Shown piece after piece: positions 27,359 through 42,060 of a stretch of 64,000 bases of DNA. The notes beneath the pieces are model-generated. The model worked only from the letters and a program-made list of their open reading frames with translations. It ran no database searches and was not told where the DNA came from. The DNA is from Halictus rubicundus (lineage: Eukaryota > Arthropoda > Insecta > Hymenoptera > Halictidae): positions 310,001 to 374,000 of the forward strand of contig NW_027488703.1 of the NCBI RefSeq assembly GCF_050948215.1. The letters run 5' to 3'. Positions within the stretch are counted from its first letter, which is position 1. Every line of letters begins with the position of its first letter. Both the position numbers and the translations under genes were made by a program.

Positions 27359-28410
27359 ATAGAGGATGGGATAGAGATTAGGATAGAATTGAGGATAGGA
27401 TAAGGGATTGGATAGTATAGTGGATAGGATAGAGGATTGGATAGGATAGAGTATAGGATAGGCTAGAGGATAGGATACAGGATTGGATAGGATAGACGAT
27501 AGGATACGATAGGGGATAGGATAGGATAGAGTATAGGATTGGATAGAGGATAGGATAGGATTGAGGATAGGATAGGATTTAGGATAGGATAGGATAGAGG
27601 ATAATATAGGATAGAGGATATTATATGATAGAGGATAGGATAGTATAGTGGATAGGATACGATAGAGGATATTATACGATAGAGGATAGGATAGGATTGA
27701 GGATAGGATTGGATAGAGGATAGGATAGGGGATTCGACAGGATAAAGGATATGATAGGATAGAGGATAGGATAGGATAGAGGTTAGGACATGATAGAGGA
27801 TAGGATAGGATTGAGGAGAGGATAGGATAGGATAGAGGATAGGATAGGATAGAGGATAGGATAGAGGATAGGATAGGATAGGATAGAGGATATTATAGGA
27901 TAGAGGATAGGATTGGATAGAGGATAGGATAGGATAGAGGATAGGATACGATAGAGGACAGGATAGGAATGAGTATAGGATTGGATTGAGGATAGGATAG
28001 GATTGAGGATAGAATAGGATAGAGGATAGGATATCATAGAGGATAGGATAGGATAGAGGATAGGATAGGATTGAGGATAGGATAGGATAGAGTATGGGAT
28101 AGGATAGAGGATATGATAGGATAGAGGATAGGATAGGATAGGATAGAGAATAGGATAGGATAGGGTAGAGGATAGGATACAGGATTGGATAGGATAGAGG
28201 ATAGGATACGATAGAGGATAGGATAGGATAGAGTATAGGATTGGATTGAGGATAGGATAGGATAGAGGATAGAATGGGATAGAGGATAGGATAGGATAGA
28301 GGATAGGATAGGATTGTGGATAGGATAAGATAGAGGATAGGATAGAATAGAGGACAGGATAGGATAGAGGATAGCATAGGATAGAGGATACTATAGGATA
28401 GAGGATAGGA
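27359..28410 (+). repeat. Partial unit A embedded between family-B copies
   Basis: GAATTGAGG at 27386 and GGTTAGGACATGATAG at 27781 match unit A copy 1 at a constant offset of 21354 (6032, 6427). Homology fades near 28.2-28.4 kb. The right boundary is approximate. Confidence 0.78.
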
Positions 28411-29690
28411 TAGGATTGAGGTTAGGATTGGATAGAGGATAGGATAGGATAGAGGATAGGATAGAGGATAGGTTGGATAGAGGATAGGATAGGATAGAGG
28501 ATACTATAGAGGTATGGATAGGATACAGGATAGGATACGATAGAGGATAGGATAGGATAGAGGATAGGATTGAATTGAGGAGAGGATAGGATAGAGGATA
28601 GAATAGGATAGAGGATAGTATAGCATAGAGGATAGGATAGGATGGAGGATAGGATAGGATTGAGGATAGGATAGTGGATTGGATAGGATAGATGATAGGA
28701 TACGATAGAGGATAGGATATGATAGAGGATAGGATAGGATATGAGATTGGATAGGATATGAGATTGGATAGGATAGGATAGAGGATAGGATACGATAGAG
28801 GATAGGATAGGATAGAGGATAGGATACGATAGAAGATACGATATTATAGAGGATAGGATAGGACAGAGGATAGGATAGGTGATTGGATAGGATAGAGGAT
28901 ATAATACGATAGAGGATAGGATAGGATGGAGGATAGGATAGGATAGAGGATAAGATAGGATAGTGGATAGGATAAGATAGAGGATAGGATAGAATAGATG
29001 ACAGGATAGGATAGAGGATAAGATAAGATAGAGGATAGGATAGGATAGAGGATAGGATAGGATAGAGGATAGGATATGATAGATGATAGGATAGGATTGA
29101 GGATAGGATAGGATAGAGGATAGGATAGGATAGAGGATAAGATAGCATAGAGGATAGGATATGATAGAGGATAGGATAGCATAGAGGATAGGATAGGATA
29201 GAGGATAGGACTGGATTGAGGGTAGCATAGAGGATAGGATAGGATAGGATTGAGGATAGGATAGGACAGAGGATAGGATAGGATAGTGGATAAGATAGGA
29301 TAGAGGAGAGGATAGGATAGGATAGATTATAGGGTATGATAGAGGATAGGATGGGATTGAGGATAGGATAGGATAGTGGATAGGATAGGATAGAGCATAC
29401 GATAGAGGATAGGATAGGATAGAGGATAGGATAGGATAGATCATAGGATAGGATAGAGGATTGGATAGAGGATATTATAGAGGATAGGATAGGATAGAGC
29501 ATACGGTAGAGGATAGGATAGGATAGAGAATAGGATAGGATAGAGGATATGATAGGATAGAGGACAGGATAGAGGATTGGATAGGATAGAGGATAGGATA
29601 CGATAAAGGATTGGATAGGATAGAGTATAGGATTGGATTGAGGATAGATAGGATAGAGGATAAAATAGGATAGAGGATAGGATAGCATAG
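28411..29690 (+). repeat. Mosaic monomer block with no clear higher-order period
   Basis: Contains the same 17/12/22-bp monomers. I could not assign it to a constant-offset copy of another block. It carries TGAGATTGG words near 28746 and 28767 and no CATGGT box. No gene or non-satellite sequence is seen. Confidence 0.7.
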
Positions 29691-32600
29691 AAGATAGGAT
29701 ACGATAGAGGATAGGATATGATAGAGGATAGGATAGGATATGAGATTGGATAGGATAGAGGATAGGATAGGATAGAGGATAGGATAGGATAGAGGATAGG
29801 ATAGGATAGAGGATAGGATAGGATAGAGGATAGGATAGGATAGAGGATAGGATAGGATAGAGGATAGGATAGGATAGAGGATAGGATAGGATAGAGGATA
29901 GGATAGGATAGAGGATAGGATAGGATAGAGGATAGGATAGAGGATAGGATGGAGGATTGGATAGGATAGAGGATAGGATACGATAGAGGATAGGAGAGGA
30001 TAGAGGATAGGATTTGATTGAGGATAGGAGAGGATAGAGGATAGGATAGGAGATTGGATACGATAGAGGATAGGATACGATATAGCATACGATAGAGGAT
30101 ATGATACGATATAGCATACGATAGAGGATAGGATAGGATAGAGAATAGGATAGGGGGTTGTATAGGATAGAGGATAGGATATGATAGAGGATAGGATAGG
30201 ATAGAGGATAGGATTGGATTGAGGATAGGATAGGATAGAGGATAGTATAGGATAGAGGAGCGGATAGGATAGAGGATAGGATAGGATAGAGGATAGGATA
30301 GAGGATTGGATAGGATAGAGGATAGGATAGGATAGAGGATAGGATAGAGGATTGGATGGGATAGAGGATAGGATACGATATAGGATAGGATCGGATTGAG
30401 GATAGGATAGGATATAGGATAGAGGATAGGATTGGATTGAGTATAGGAGAGGATAGAGGATAGGTTAGGGGATTGGATACGATAGAGGATAGGATACGAT
30501 ATAGCATACGATAGTGGATAGGATATGATAGAGCATACGACAGAGGATAGGATAGGATGGAGAATAGGATAGGATACATGGTATTATGGGGTAGAGGATA
30601 GGATAGGACAGAGGATAGGATAGGATTGAGGATAGGATAGAGGCTAGTATATTATAGAGGATAGGATAGGATTGAGGATAGGATAGAGGATAGAATAGGA
30701 TGGAGGATAGGATAGGATAGAGGATAGGATTGGATTGAGGATAGGATAGGATAGTGGATAGTATAGGATAGAGGATCGGATAGGATAGAGGATAGGATAG
30801 GATAGAGGATAGGATAAGTAAGAGGATAGGATAGGATAGATTATAGGATAGAGGAAAGGATAGGATTGAGGATGGGATAGGATAGAGGATAGGATAGGAT
30901 AGAGGATAGGATAGGATAGAGGATAGGATAGAGGATAGGATAGAGGATTGGATAGGATAGAGGATAGAATAGAGGATAGGATAGGATAGAGGATAGGATA
31001 GAGGATTGGATAGGATAGAGGAAAGGATACGATAGAGGATAGGATAGGATAGAGGATAGGATTGGATAGAGGATAGGATAAGATAGAGGAAGGGATTAGA
31101 TAGAGGATAGGATTGGATTGAGGATAGGATAGGATAGAGGATAGTATAGGATAGAGAATCGGATAGGATAGAGGATAGGATAGGATAGAGGATAGGATAA
31201 GTAAGAGGATAGGATAGGATAGATTATAGGATAGACGAAAGGATAGGATTGAGGATGGGGTAGGATAGAGGATAGCATAGGATAGAGGATAGGATAGGAT
31301 AGAGGACAGGATAGGATAGAGGATAGGATACGATAGAGGATAGGATAGGATAGAGTATAGGATAGGACAGAGGATAGGATAGGATAGAGGATAGGATAGG
31401 ATAGACGATAGGATAGAGGATTGGATAGGATAGAGGATAGAATAAAGGAGAGGATAGGATAGAGGAGAGGATAGAGGATTGGACAGGATAGAGGATAGGA
31501 TACGATAGAGGATAGGATAGGATAGAGGATAGGATTGGATAGAGGATAGGATAGGACAGAGGATAGGATAGGATAGAGGAAAGGATGGGATAGAGACTAG
31601 GATAGGATAGAGGATAGGATAGGGGATTGGATAGGATACAGGAGAGAATAGGATAGAGGATAGGATAGCATAGAGGATAGGATAGGATAGAGGGTTTGAT
31701 AGAGGATTGGATAGGACAGAGAATACTATAGAGGATAGGATAGGATAGGATAGGATAGAGGACAGGATAGGATAGAGGATAGGATACGATAGAGGATAGT
31801 ATAGGATAGAGTATAGGATAGGATAGAGGATTGGATAGGATAGAGGATAGGATAGGATAGCGGATAGGATAGAGGATTGGATAGGATAGAGGATAGAATA
31901 GAGGATAGGATAGGATAGAGGATAGGATAGAGGATTGGATAGGATAGAGGATAGGATAGGATAGAGGGTAGGATTGGATAAAGGATAGGATAGGATAGAG
32001 GATAGGATAGGATTGAGGATAGGATAGAGGATTGGATAGGATAGAAGATAGGATACGATAGAGGATAGGATATGATAGAGGATATGATAATATATGAGAT
32101 AGGATTGGATAGAGGATAGGATAAGATAGAGGATAGGTTTAATAAGAGGATAGGATTGGATTGAGGATAGGATAGGATAGAGGATAGAATAGGATAGAGG
32201 ATTGGATAGGATAGAGGATAGGATAGGACAGAGGGTAGGATGGGATAGAGGATACGATTGGATTGAGGATAGGATAGGATAGAGGATAGGATTGGATTGA
32301 GGATAGGATAGGATATAGAATAGAATAGGATAGAGGATTGGATAGGATAGAGGATAGGATACGATAGAGGATAGGATAGGATAGAGCCTACGAAAGAGGA
32401 TAGGATAGGATAGGATGGAGAATAGGATAGGATACATGGTATTATGGGGTAGAGGATAGGAGAGGATAGAGGATAGGATAGGGGATTGGATAGGATAGAG
32501 GATAGAATAGGATAGAGGATAGGATTGCATAGAGGATAGGATAGGATAGAGGATAGGATAGGATTGAGGATAGGCTAGGATTGAGGATAGGATAAGTAAG

Positions 32601-32886
32601 AGGATAGGATAGATTATAGGATAGAGGAAAGGATAGGATTGAGGATGGGATAGGATAGTTGATAGGATAGGATAGAGCATACGAAAGAGGATAGGATAGG
32701 ATAGGATGGAGAATAGGATAGGATACATGGTATTATGGGGTAGAGGATAGGAGAGGATAGAGGATAGGATAGGGGATTGGATAGGATAGAGGATAGAATA
32801 GGTTAGAGGATAGGATTGCATAGAGGATAGGATAGGATAGAGGATAGGATAGGATTGAGGATAGGGTAGAGGATTGGATAGGATAG
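29691..32886 (+). repeat. Family B, copy b
   Basis: First half of a tandem pair. AAGATAGGATACG at 29691 recurs at 32887 (3196 bp), TGAGATTGG at 29741 recurs at 32988 (3247 bp), and GGGGGTTGT at 30153 recurs at 33417 (3264 bp). The steps of +51 and +17 are exact multiples of the 17-bp monomer. Near its end lies a local 291-bp duplication (CATGGT boxes at 32435 and 32726). Confidence 0.82.
29758..29927 (+). repeat. Perfect 17-mer tract, 10 monomers (B copy b)
   Basis: 170 bp of uninterrupted consensus monomers after TGAGATTGG. The matching tract in copy c has 11 monomers. Confidence 0.93.
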
Positions 32887-33016
32887 AAGATAGGATACGA
32901 TAGAGGATAGGATATGATAGAGGATAGGATAATATATGAGATTGGATAGGATAAAGGATAGGATATGATAGAGGATAGGATAGGATATGAGATTGGATAG
33001 GATAGAGGATAGGATA
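32435..33016 (+). repeat. Local 291-bp tandem duplication in family B
   Basis: CATGGT boxes at 32435 and 32726 are followed by near-identical sequence for over 120 bp. The upstream words GCCTACGAAAG and GCATACGAAAG are also about 291 bp apart. The two arms diverge where one continues AGGCTAGG and the other AGGGTAGAGG. End coordinate approximate. Confidence 0.7.
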
Positions 33017-35950
33017 GGATAGAGGATAGGATAGGATAGAGGATAGGATAGGATAGAGGATAGGATAGGATAGAGGATAGGATAGGATAGAGGATAGGAT
33101 AGGATAGAGGATAGGATAGGATAGAGGATAGGATAGGATAGAGGATAGGATAGGATAGAGGATAGGATAGGATAGAGGATAGGATAGGATAGAGGATAGG
33201 ATAGAGGATAGGATGGAGGATTGGATAGGATAGAGGATAGGATACGATAGAGGATAGGAGAGGATAGAGGATAGGATTTGATTGAGGATAGGAGAGGATA
33301 GAGGATAGGATAGGAGATTGGATACGATAGAGGATAGGATACGATATAGCATACGATAGAGGATATGATACGATATAGCATACGATAGAGGATAGGATAG
33401 GATAGAGAATAGGATAGGGGGTTGTATAGGATAGAGGATAGGATATGATAGAGGATAGGATAGGATAGAGGATAGGATTGGATTGAGGATAGGATAGGAT
33501 AGAGGATAGTATAGGATAGAGGAGCGGATAGGATAGAGGATAGGATAGGATAGAGGATAGGATAGAGGATTGGATAGGATAGAGGATAGGATAGGATAGA
33601 GGATAGGATAGAGGATTGGATGGGATAGAGGATAGGATACGATATAGGATAGGATCGGATTGAGGATAGGATAGGATATAGGATAGAGGATAGGATTGGA
33701 TTGAGTATAGGAGAGGATAGAGGATAGGTTAGGGGATTGGATACGATAGAGGATAGGATACGATATAGCATACGATAGTGGATAGGATATGATAGAGCAT
33801 ACGACAGAGGATAGGATAGGATGGAGAATAGGATAGGATACATGGTATTATGGGGTAGAGGATAGGATAGGACAGAGGATAGGATAGGATTGAGGATAGG
33901 ATAGAGGCTAGTATATTATAGAGGATAGGATAGGATTGAGGATAGGATAGAGGATAGAATAGGATGGAGGATAGGATAGGATAGAGGATAGGATTGGATT
34001 GAGGATAGGATAGGATAGTGGATAGTATAGGATAGAGGATCGGATAGGATAGAGGATAGGATAGGATAGAGGATAGGATAAGTAAGAGGATAGGATAGGA
34101 TAGATTATAGGATAGAGGAAAGGATAGGATTGAGGATGGGATAGGATAGAGGATAGGATAGGATAGAGGATAGGATAGGATAGAGGATAGGATAGAGGAT
34201 AGGATAGAGGATTGGATAGGATAGAGGATAGAATAGAGGATAGGATAGGATAGAGGATAGGATAGAGGATTGGATAGGATAGAGGAAAGGATACGATAGA
34301 GGATAGGATAGGATAGAGGATAGGATTGGATAGAGGATAGGATAAGATAGAGGAAGGGATTAGATAGAGGATAGGATTGGATTGAGGATAGGATAGGATA
34401 GAGGATAGTATAGGATAGAGAATCGGATAGGATAGAGGATAGGATAGGATAGAGGATAGGATAAGTAAGAGGATAGGATAGGATAGATTATAGGATAGAC
34501 GAAAGGATAGGATTGAGGATGGGGTAGGATAGAGGATAGCATAGGATAGAGGATAGGATAGGATAGAGGACAGGATAGGATAGAGGATAGGATACGATAG
34601 AGGATAGGATAGGATAGAGTATAGGATAGGACAGAGGATAGGATAGGATAGAGGATAGGATAGGATAGACGATAGGATAGAGGATTGGATAGGATAGAGG
34701 ATAGAATAAAGGAGAGGATAGGATAGAGGAGAGGATAGAGGATTGGACAGGATAGAGGATAGGATACGATAGAGGATAGGATAGGATAGAGGATAGGATT
34801 GGATAGAGGATAGGATAGGACAGAGGATAGGATAGGATAGAGGAAAGGATGGGATAGAGACTAGGATAGGATAGAGGATAGGATAGGGGATTGGATAGGA
34901 TACAGGAGAGAATAGGATAGAGGATAGGATAGCATAGAGGATAGGATAGGATAGAGGGTTTGATAGAGGATTGGATAGGACAGAGAATACTATAGAGGAT
35001 AGGATAGGATAGGATAGGATAGAGGACAGGATAGGATAGAGGATAGGATACGATAGAGGATAGTATAGGATAGAGTATAGGATAGGATAGAGGATTGGAT
35101 AGGATAGAGGATAGGATAGGATAGCGGATAGGATAGAGGATTGGATAGGATAGAGGATAGAATAGAGGATAGGATAGGATAGAGGATAGGATAGAGGATT
35201 GGATAGGATAGAGGATAGGATAGGATAGAGGGTAGGATTGGATAAAGGATAGGATAGGATAGAGGATAGGATAGGATTGAGGATAGGATAGAGGATTGGA
35301 TAGGATAGAAGATAGGATACGATAGAGGATAGGATATGATAGAGGATATGATAATATATGAGATAGGATTGGATAGAGGATAGGATAAGATAGAGGATAG
35401 GTTTAATAAGAGGATAGGATTGGATTGAGGATAGGATAGGATAGAGGATAGAATAGGATAGAGGATTGGATAGGATAGAGGATAGGATAGGATAGAGGGT
35501 AGGATGGGATAGAGGATACGATTGGATTGAGGATAGGATAGGATAGAGGATAGGATTGGATTGAGGATAGGATAGGATATAGAATAGAATAGGATAGAGG
35601 ATTGGATAGGATAGAGGATAGGATACGATAGAGGATAGGATAGGATAGAGCCTACGAAAGAGGATAGGATAGGATAGGATGGAGAATAGGATAGGATACA
35701 TGGTATTATGGGGTAGAGGATAGGAGAGGATAGAGGATAGGATAGGGGATTGGATAGGATAGAGGATAGAATAGGTTAGAGGATAGGATTGCATAGAGGA
35801 TAGGATAGGATAGAGGATAGGATAGGATTGAGGATAGGGTAGAGGATTGGATAGGATAGAAGATAGGATACGATAGAGGATAGGATATGATAGAGGATAG
35901 GATAATATATGAGATTGGATAGGATAAAGGATAGGATATGATAGAGGATA
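32887..35950 (+). repeat. Family B, copy c
   Basis: Second half of the tandem pair, with CATGGT boxes at 33841 and 35699 (3264 bp after 30577 and 32435). After 35699 it follows the sequence downstream of the second box of copy b, at 32726 (2973 bp earlier), not the first. It was therefore generated after, or by, the 291-bp duplication. Confidence 0.82.
33005..33191 (+). repeat. Perfect 17-mer tract, 11 monomers (B copy c)
   Basis: 187 bp, one monomer longer than its counterpart in copy b. This explains the change of offset from 3247 to 3264. Confidence 0.93.
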
Positions 35951-36139
35951 GGATAGGATAGAGGACAGGATAGGATAGAGGATAGGATACGATAGAGGAT
36001 AGGATAGGATAGAGTATAGGATAGGATAGAGGATAGGATAGGATAGAGGTTAGGATAGGATAGAGGATAGGATAGAAGATTGGATAGGTTAGAGGATAGG
36101 ATAGAGGATATGATAGAGGATAGGATAGGATAGAGGATA

Positions 36140-38960
36140 GGATAGAGGATTGGATAGGATAGAAGATAGGATACGATAGAGGATAGGATATGATAGAGGA
36201 TATGATAATATATGAGATAGGATTGGATAGAGGATTGGATAAGATAGAGGATAGGTTTAATAAGAGGATAGGATTGGATTGAGGATAGGATAGGATAGAG
36301 GATAGAATAGGATAGAGGATTGGATAGGATAGAGGATAGGATAGGATAGAGGGTAGGATGGGATAGAGGATAGGATAAGATAGAGGATAGGATAGGATAG
36401 AGGATGGGATATGATAGAGGATAGGATAGGATTGAGGATAGGATAGGATAGAGGATAGGATACGATAGAGGATAGGATAGGATAGAGGATAGGATAGGAT
36501 AGAGGATAGAATAGGATAGAGGATAGAATAGGATAGAGGATTCGATAGGATAGAGGATAGGATACGATAGTTGATAGGATAGGATAGAGGATACGATTGG
36601 ATTGAGGATAGGATAGGATAGATGATAGGATTGGATTGAGGATAGGATAGGATAGAGAATAGAATAGGATAGAGGATTGGATAGGATAGAGGATAGGATA
36701 CGATAGAGGATAGGATAGGATAGAGCATACGAAAGAGGATAGGATAGGATAGGATGGAGAATAGGATAGGATACATGGTATTATGGGGTAGAGGATAGGA
36801 GAGAATAGAGGATAGGATAGGTGATTGGATAGGATAGAGGATAGAATAGGATAGAGGATAGGATTGCATAGAGGATAGGATAGGATAGAGGATAGGATAG
36901 GATTGAGGATAGGGTAGAGGATTGGATAGGATAGAAGATAGGATACGATAGAGGATAGGATATGATAGAGGATAGGATAAGTAAGAGGATAGGATAGATT
37001 ATAGGATAGAGGAAAGGATAGGATTGAGGATGGGATAGGATAGAGGATAGGATAGGATAGAGGACAAGATAGGATAGAGGATAGGATACGATAGAGGATA
37101 GGATAGGATAGAGTATAGGATAGAGGATAGGATAGGATAGAGGATAGGATAGAATAGAGAATAGGATTGGATTGAGGATAGGATTTGATTGAGGATAGGA
37201 GAGGATAGAGGATAGGATTGGAGATTGGATACGATAGAGGATAGGATACGATATAGCATACGATAGAGGATATGATACGATATAGCATACGATAGAGGAT
37301 AGGATAGGATAGAGGATAGGATAGGGGGTTGGATAGGATAGAGGATAGGATATGATAGAGGATAGGATAGGATTGAGGATAGGATAGGATAGGATAGAGA
37401 ATACGATAGAGGATAGGATAGGATAGAGTATAGGATAGGATAGAGGATAGGATTGGATTGAGGATAGGATAGGATAGAGAATAGAATAGGATAGAGGATT
37501 GGATAGGATAGAGGATAGGATACGATAGAGGATAGGATTGGATTGAGGATAGGAGAGGATAGAGGATAGGATAGGAGATTGGATACGATAGAGGATAGGA
37601 TACGATATAGAATACGATAGAGGATAGGATACGATATAGCATACGATAGAGGATAGGATAGGATAGATTATAGGATAGAGGAAAGGATAGGATTGAGGAT
37701 AGGATAGGATAGCGGATAGGATAGGATAGAGGACAGGATAGGATAGAGGATAGGATAGGATAGAGGATAGGATAGAGGATTGGATAGGGTAGAGGATAGG
37801 ATAAGATAAAGGATACGATAGGATAGAGGATAGGATCGGATTGTGGATAGGATAGGATAGAGGATTGAATGGGATAGAGGATTGGATAGGATAGAGGATA
37901 GGATACGATAGAGGATAGGATAGGATAGAGGATAGGACTGGATTGAGTGTAGGAGAGGATGGAGGATAGGATAGGGGATTGGATACGATAGAGGATAGGA
38001 TACGATATAGCATACGATAGTGGATAGGATACGATAGAGCATACGACAGAGGATAGGATAGGATAGAGGATAGGATAGGATAAAGTATAGGATAGGATAG
38101 AGGATAGGATAGGATAGAGGATAGGATAGAGGATAGGATGGAGGATTGGATAGGATAGAGGATAGGATACGATAGAGGATAGGATAGGATAGAGGATAGG
38201 ATTTGATTGAGGATAGGAGAGGATAGAGGATAGGATAGGAGATTGGATACGATAGAGGATAGGATACGATATAGCATACGATAGAGGATATGATACGATA
38301 TAGCATACGATAGAGGATAGGATAGGATAGAGGATAGGATAGGGGGTTGGATAGGATAGAGGATAGGATATGATAGAGGATAGGATAGGATTGAGGATAG
38401 GATAGGATAGGATAGAGAATACTATAGAGGATAGGATAGGATAGGATAGGTTAGAGGGTGGGATATGATAGAGGATAGGATAGGATTGAGGATAGGATAG
38501 GATAGTTGATAGGATAGGATAGAGCATACGATAGAGGATAGGATAGGATAGGATGGAGAATAGGATAGGATACATGGTATTATGGGGTAGAGGATAATAG
38601 AGGATAGAGGATAGGATAGGGGATTGGATAGGATAGATGATAGAATAGGATAGAGGATAGGATAGCATAGAGGATAGGATAGGATAGAGGATATGATAGG
38701 ATTGAGGATAGGATAGGATAGCGGATAGGATAGGATAGAGGACAGGATAGGATAGAGGATAGGATAGGATAGAGGATAGGATAGAGGATTGGATATGGTA
38801 GAGGATAGGATAAGATAAAGGATAGGATAGGATAGAGGATAGGATCGGATTGTGGATAGGATAGGATAGAGGATTGAATAGGATAGTGGATTGGATAGGA
38901 TAGAGGATAGGATACGATAGAGGATAGGATAGGATAGAGGATATAACTGGATTGAGGATA
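36140..38960 (+). repeat. Higher-order unit E, copy 1 (2821 bp)
   Basis: AGAAGATAGG (36161, 38982), GGTTTAATAAG (36254, 39075) and the CATGGT box (36774, 39595) recur at 2821 bp. Other landmarks are GGGGGTTGG near 37324 and 38342 and CATGGT boxes at 36774 and 38573. Confidence 0.85.
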
Positions 38961-41621
38961 GGGTAGAGGATTGGATAGGATAGAAGATAGGATACGATAG
39001 AGGATAGGATATGATAGAGGATATGATAATATATGAGATAGGATTGGATAGAGGATAGGATAAGATAGAGGATAGGTTTAATAAGAGGATAGGATTGGAT
39101 TGATTATAGGATAGGATAGAGGATAGAATAGGATAGAGGATTGGATAGGATAGAGGATAGGATAGGATAGAGGGTAGGATGGGATAGAGGATAGGATAAG
39201 ATAGAGGATAGGATAGGATAGAGGATGGGATATGATAGAGGATAGGATAGGATTGAGGATAGGATAGGATAGAGGATAGGATACGATAGAGGATAGGATA
39301 GGATAGAGGATAGGATAGGATAGAGGATAGAATAGGATAGAGGATAGAATAGGATAGAGGATTCGATAGGATAGAGGATAGGATACGATAGTTGATAGGA
39401 TAGGATAGAGGATACGATTGGATTGAGGATAGGATAGGATAGAGGATAGGATTGGATTGAGGATAGGATAGGATAGAGAATAGAATAGGATAGAGGATTG
39501 GATAGGATAGAGGATAGGATACGATAGAGGATACGATAGGATAGAGCATACGAAAGAGGATAGGATAGGATAGGATGGAGAATAGGATAGGATACATGGT
39601 ATTATGCGGTAGAGGATAGGAGAGGATAGAGGATAGGATAGGGGATTGGATAGGATAGAGGATAGAATAGGATAGAGGATAGGATTGCATAGAGGATAGG
39701 ATAGGATAGAGGATAGGATAGGATTGAGGATAGGGTAGAGGATTGGATAGGATAGAAGATAGGATACGATAGAGGATAGGATATGATAGAGGATAGGATA
39801 AGTAAGAGGATAGGATAGATTATAGGATAGAGGAAAGGATAGGATTGAGGATGGGATAGGATAGAGGATAGGATAGGATAGAGGACAAGATAGGATAGAG
39901 GATAGGATAAGATATAGCATACGATAGAGGATATGATACGATATAGCATACGATAGAGGATAGGATAGGATAGAGGATAGGATAGGGGGTTGGATAGGAT
40001 AGAGGATAGGATATGATAGAGGATAGGATAGGATTGAGGATAGGATAGGATAGGATAGAGAATACGATAGAGGATAGGATAGGATAGAGTATAGGATAGG
40101 ATAGAGGATAGGATTGGATTGAGGATAGGATAGGATAGAGAATAGAATAGGATAGAGGATTGGATAGGATAGAGGATAGGATACGATAGAGGATAGGATT
40201 GGATTGAGGATAGGAGAGGATAGAGGATAGGATAGGAGATTCGATACGATAGAGGATAGGATACGATATAGAATACGATAGAGGATAGGATACGATATAG
40301 CATACGATAGAGGATAGGATAGGATAGATTATAGGATAGAGGAAAGGATAGGATTGAGGATAGGATAGGATAGCGGATAGGATAGGATAGAGGACAGGAT
40401 AGGATAGAGGATAGGATAGGATAGAGGATAGGATAGAGGATTGGATAGGGTAGAGGATAGGATAAGATAAAGGATACGATAGGATAGAGGATAGGATCGG
40501 ATTGTGGATAGGATAGGATAGAGGATTGAATAGGATAGAGGATTGGATAGGATAGAGGATAGGATACGATAGAGGATAGGATATGATAGAGGATAGGACT
40601 GGATTGAGTGTAGGAGAGGATGGAGGATAGGATAGGGGATTGGATACGATAGAGGATAGGATACGATATAGCATACGATAGTGGATAGGATACGATAGAG
40701 CATACGACAGAGGATAGGATAGGATAGAGGATAGGATAGGATAGAGTATAGGATAGGATAGAGGATAGGATAGGATAGAGGATAGGATAGAGGATAGGAT
40801 GGAGGATTGGATAGGATAGAGGATAGGATACGATAGAGGATAGGATAGGATAGAGGATAGGATTTGATTGAGGATAGGAGAGGATAGAGGATAGGATAGG
40901 AGATTGGATACGATAGAGGATAGGATACGATATAGCATACGATAGAGGATATGATACGATATAGCATACGATAGAGGATAGGATAGGATAGAGGATAGGA
41001 TAGGGGGTTGGATAGGATAGAGGATAGGATATGATAGAGGATAGGATAGGATTGAGGATAGGATAGGATAGGATAGAGAATACTATAGAGGATAGGATAG
41101 GATAGGATAGGTTAGAGGGTGGGATATGATAGAGGATAGGATAGGATTGAGGATAGGATAGGATAGTTGATAGGATAGGATAGAGCATACGATAGAGGAT
41201 AGGATAGGATAGGATGGAGAATAGGATAGGATACATGGTATTATGGGGTAGAGGATAATAGAGGATAGAGGATAGGATAGGGGATTGGATAGGATAGATG
41301 ATAGAATAGGATAGAGGATAGGATAGCATAGAGGATAGGATAGGATAGAGGATATGATAGGATTGAGGATAGGATAGGATAGCGGATAGGATAGGATAGA
41401 GGACAGGATAGGATAGAGGATAGGATAGGATAGAGGATAGGATAGAGGATTGGATATGATAGAGGATAGGATAAGATAAAGGATAGGATAGGATAGAGGA
41501 TAGGATCGGATTGTGGATAGGATAGGATAGAGGATTGAATAGGATAGTGGATTGGATAGGATAGAGGATAGGATACGATAGAGGATAGGATAGGATAGAG
41601 GATATAACTGGATTGAGGATA
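38961..41621 (+). repeat. Higher-order unit E, copy 2 (2661 bp)
   Basis: Tandem copy lacking 160 bp that correspond to roughly 37090-37250 of copy 1. The offset changes from 2821 before that point to 2661 after it (CATGGT box 38573 and 41234; GGGGGTTGG 38342 and 41003). A private substitution changes the box from ATTATGGGG to ATTATGCGG at 39595. Confidence 0.85.
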
Positions 41622-42060
41622 GGGTAGAGGATTGGATAGGATAGAAGATAGGATACGATAGAGGATAGGATATGATAGAGGATAGGATAATATATGAGAT
41701 TGGATAGGATAAAGGATAGGATATGATAGAGGATAGGATGCGATAGAAGATACGATATTATAGAGGAATGGATAGGATAGGGAATAGGATTGTATTGAGG
41801 ATAGGATAGGATAGAGGATAGAATAGGATAGAGGATTCGATAGGATAGAGGATAGGATACGATAGTTGATAGCATAGGATAGAGGATACGATTGGTTTGA
41901 GGATAGGATAGGATAGAGGATTGGATAGGATAGAGAATACTATAGAGGATAGGATAGGATAAGATAGAGGATAGGATAAGTAAGAGGATAGGATAGATTA
42001 TAGGATAGAGGAAAGGATAGGATTGAGGATGGAATAGGATAGAGGATAGGATAGGATAGA
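41622..42060 (+). repeat. Transition segment between units E and D
   Basis: Starts as a third copy of unit E (AGAAGATAGG at 41643, 2661 bp after 38982) but diverges after the TATATGAGATTGG word. It contains AAGTAAGAGG and GAGGAAAGG words before joining unit D. Ordinary satellite monomers only. Confidence 0.72.
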
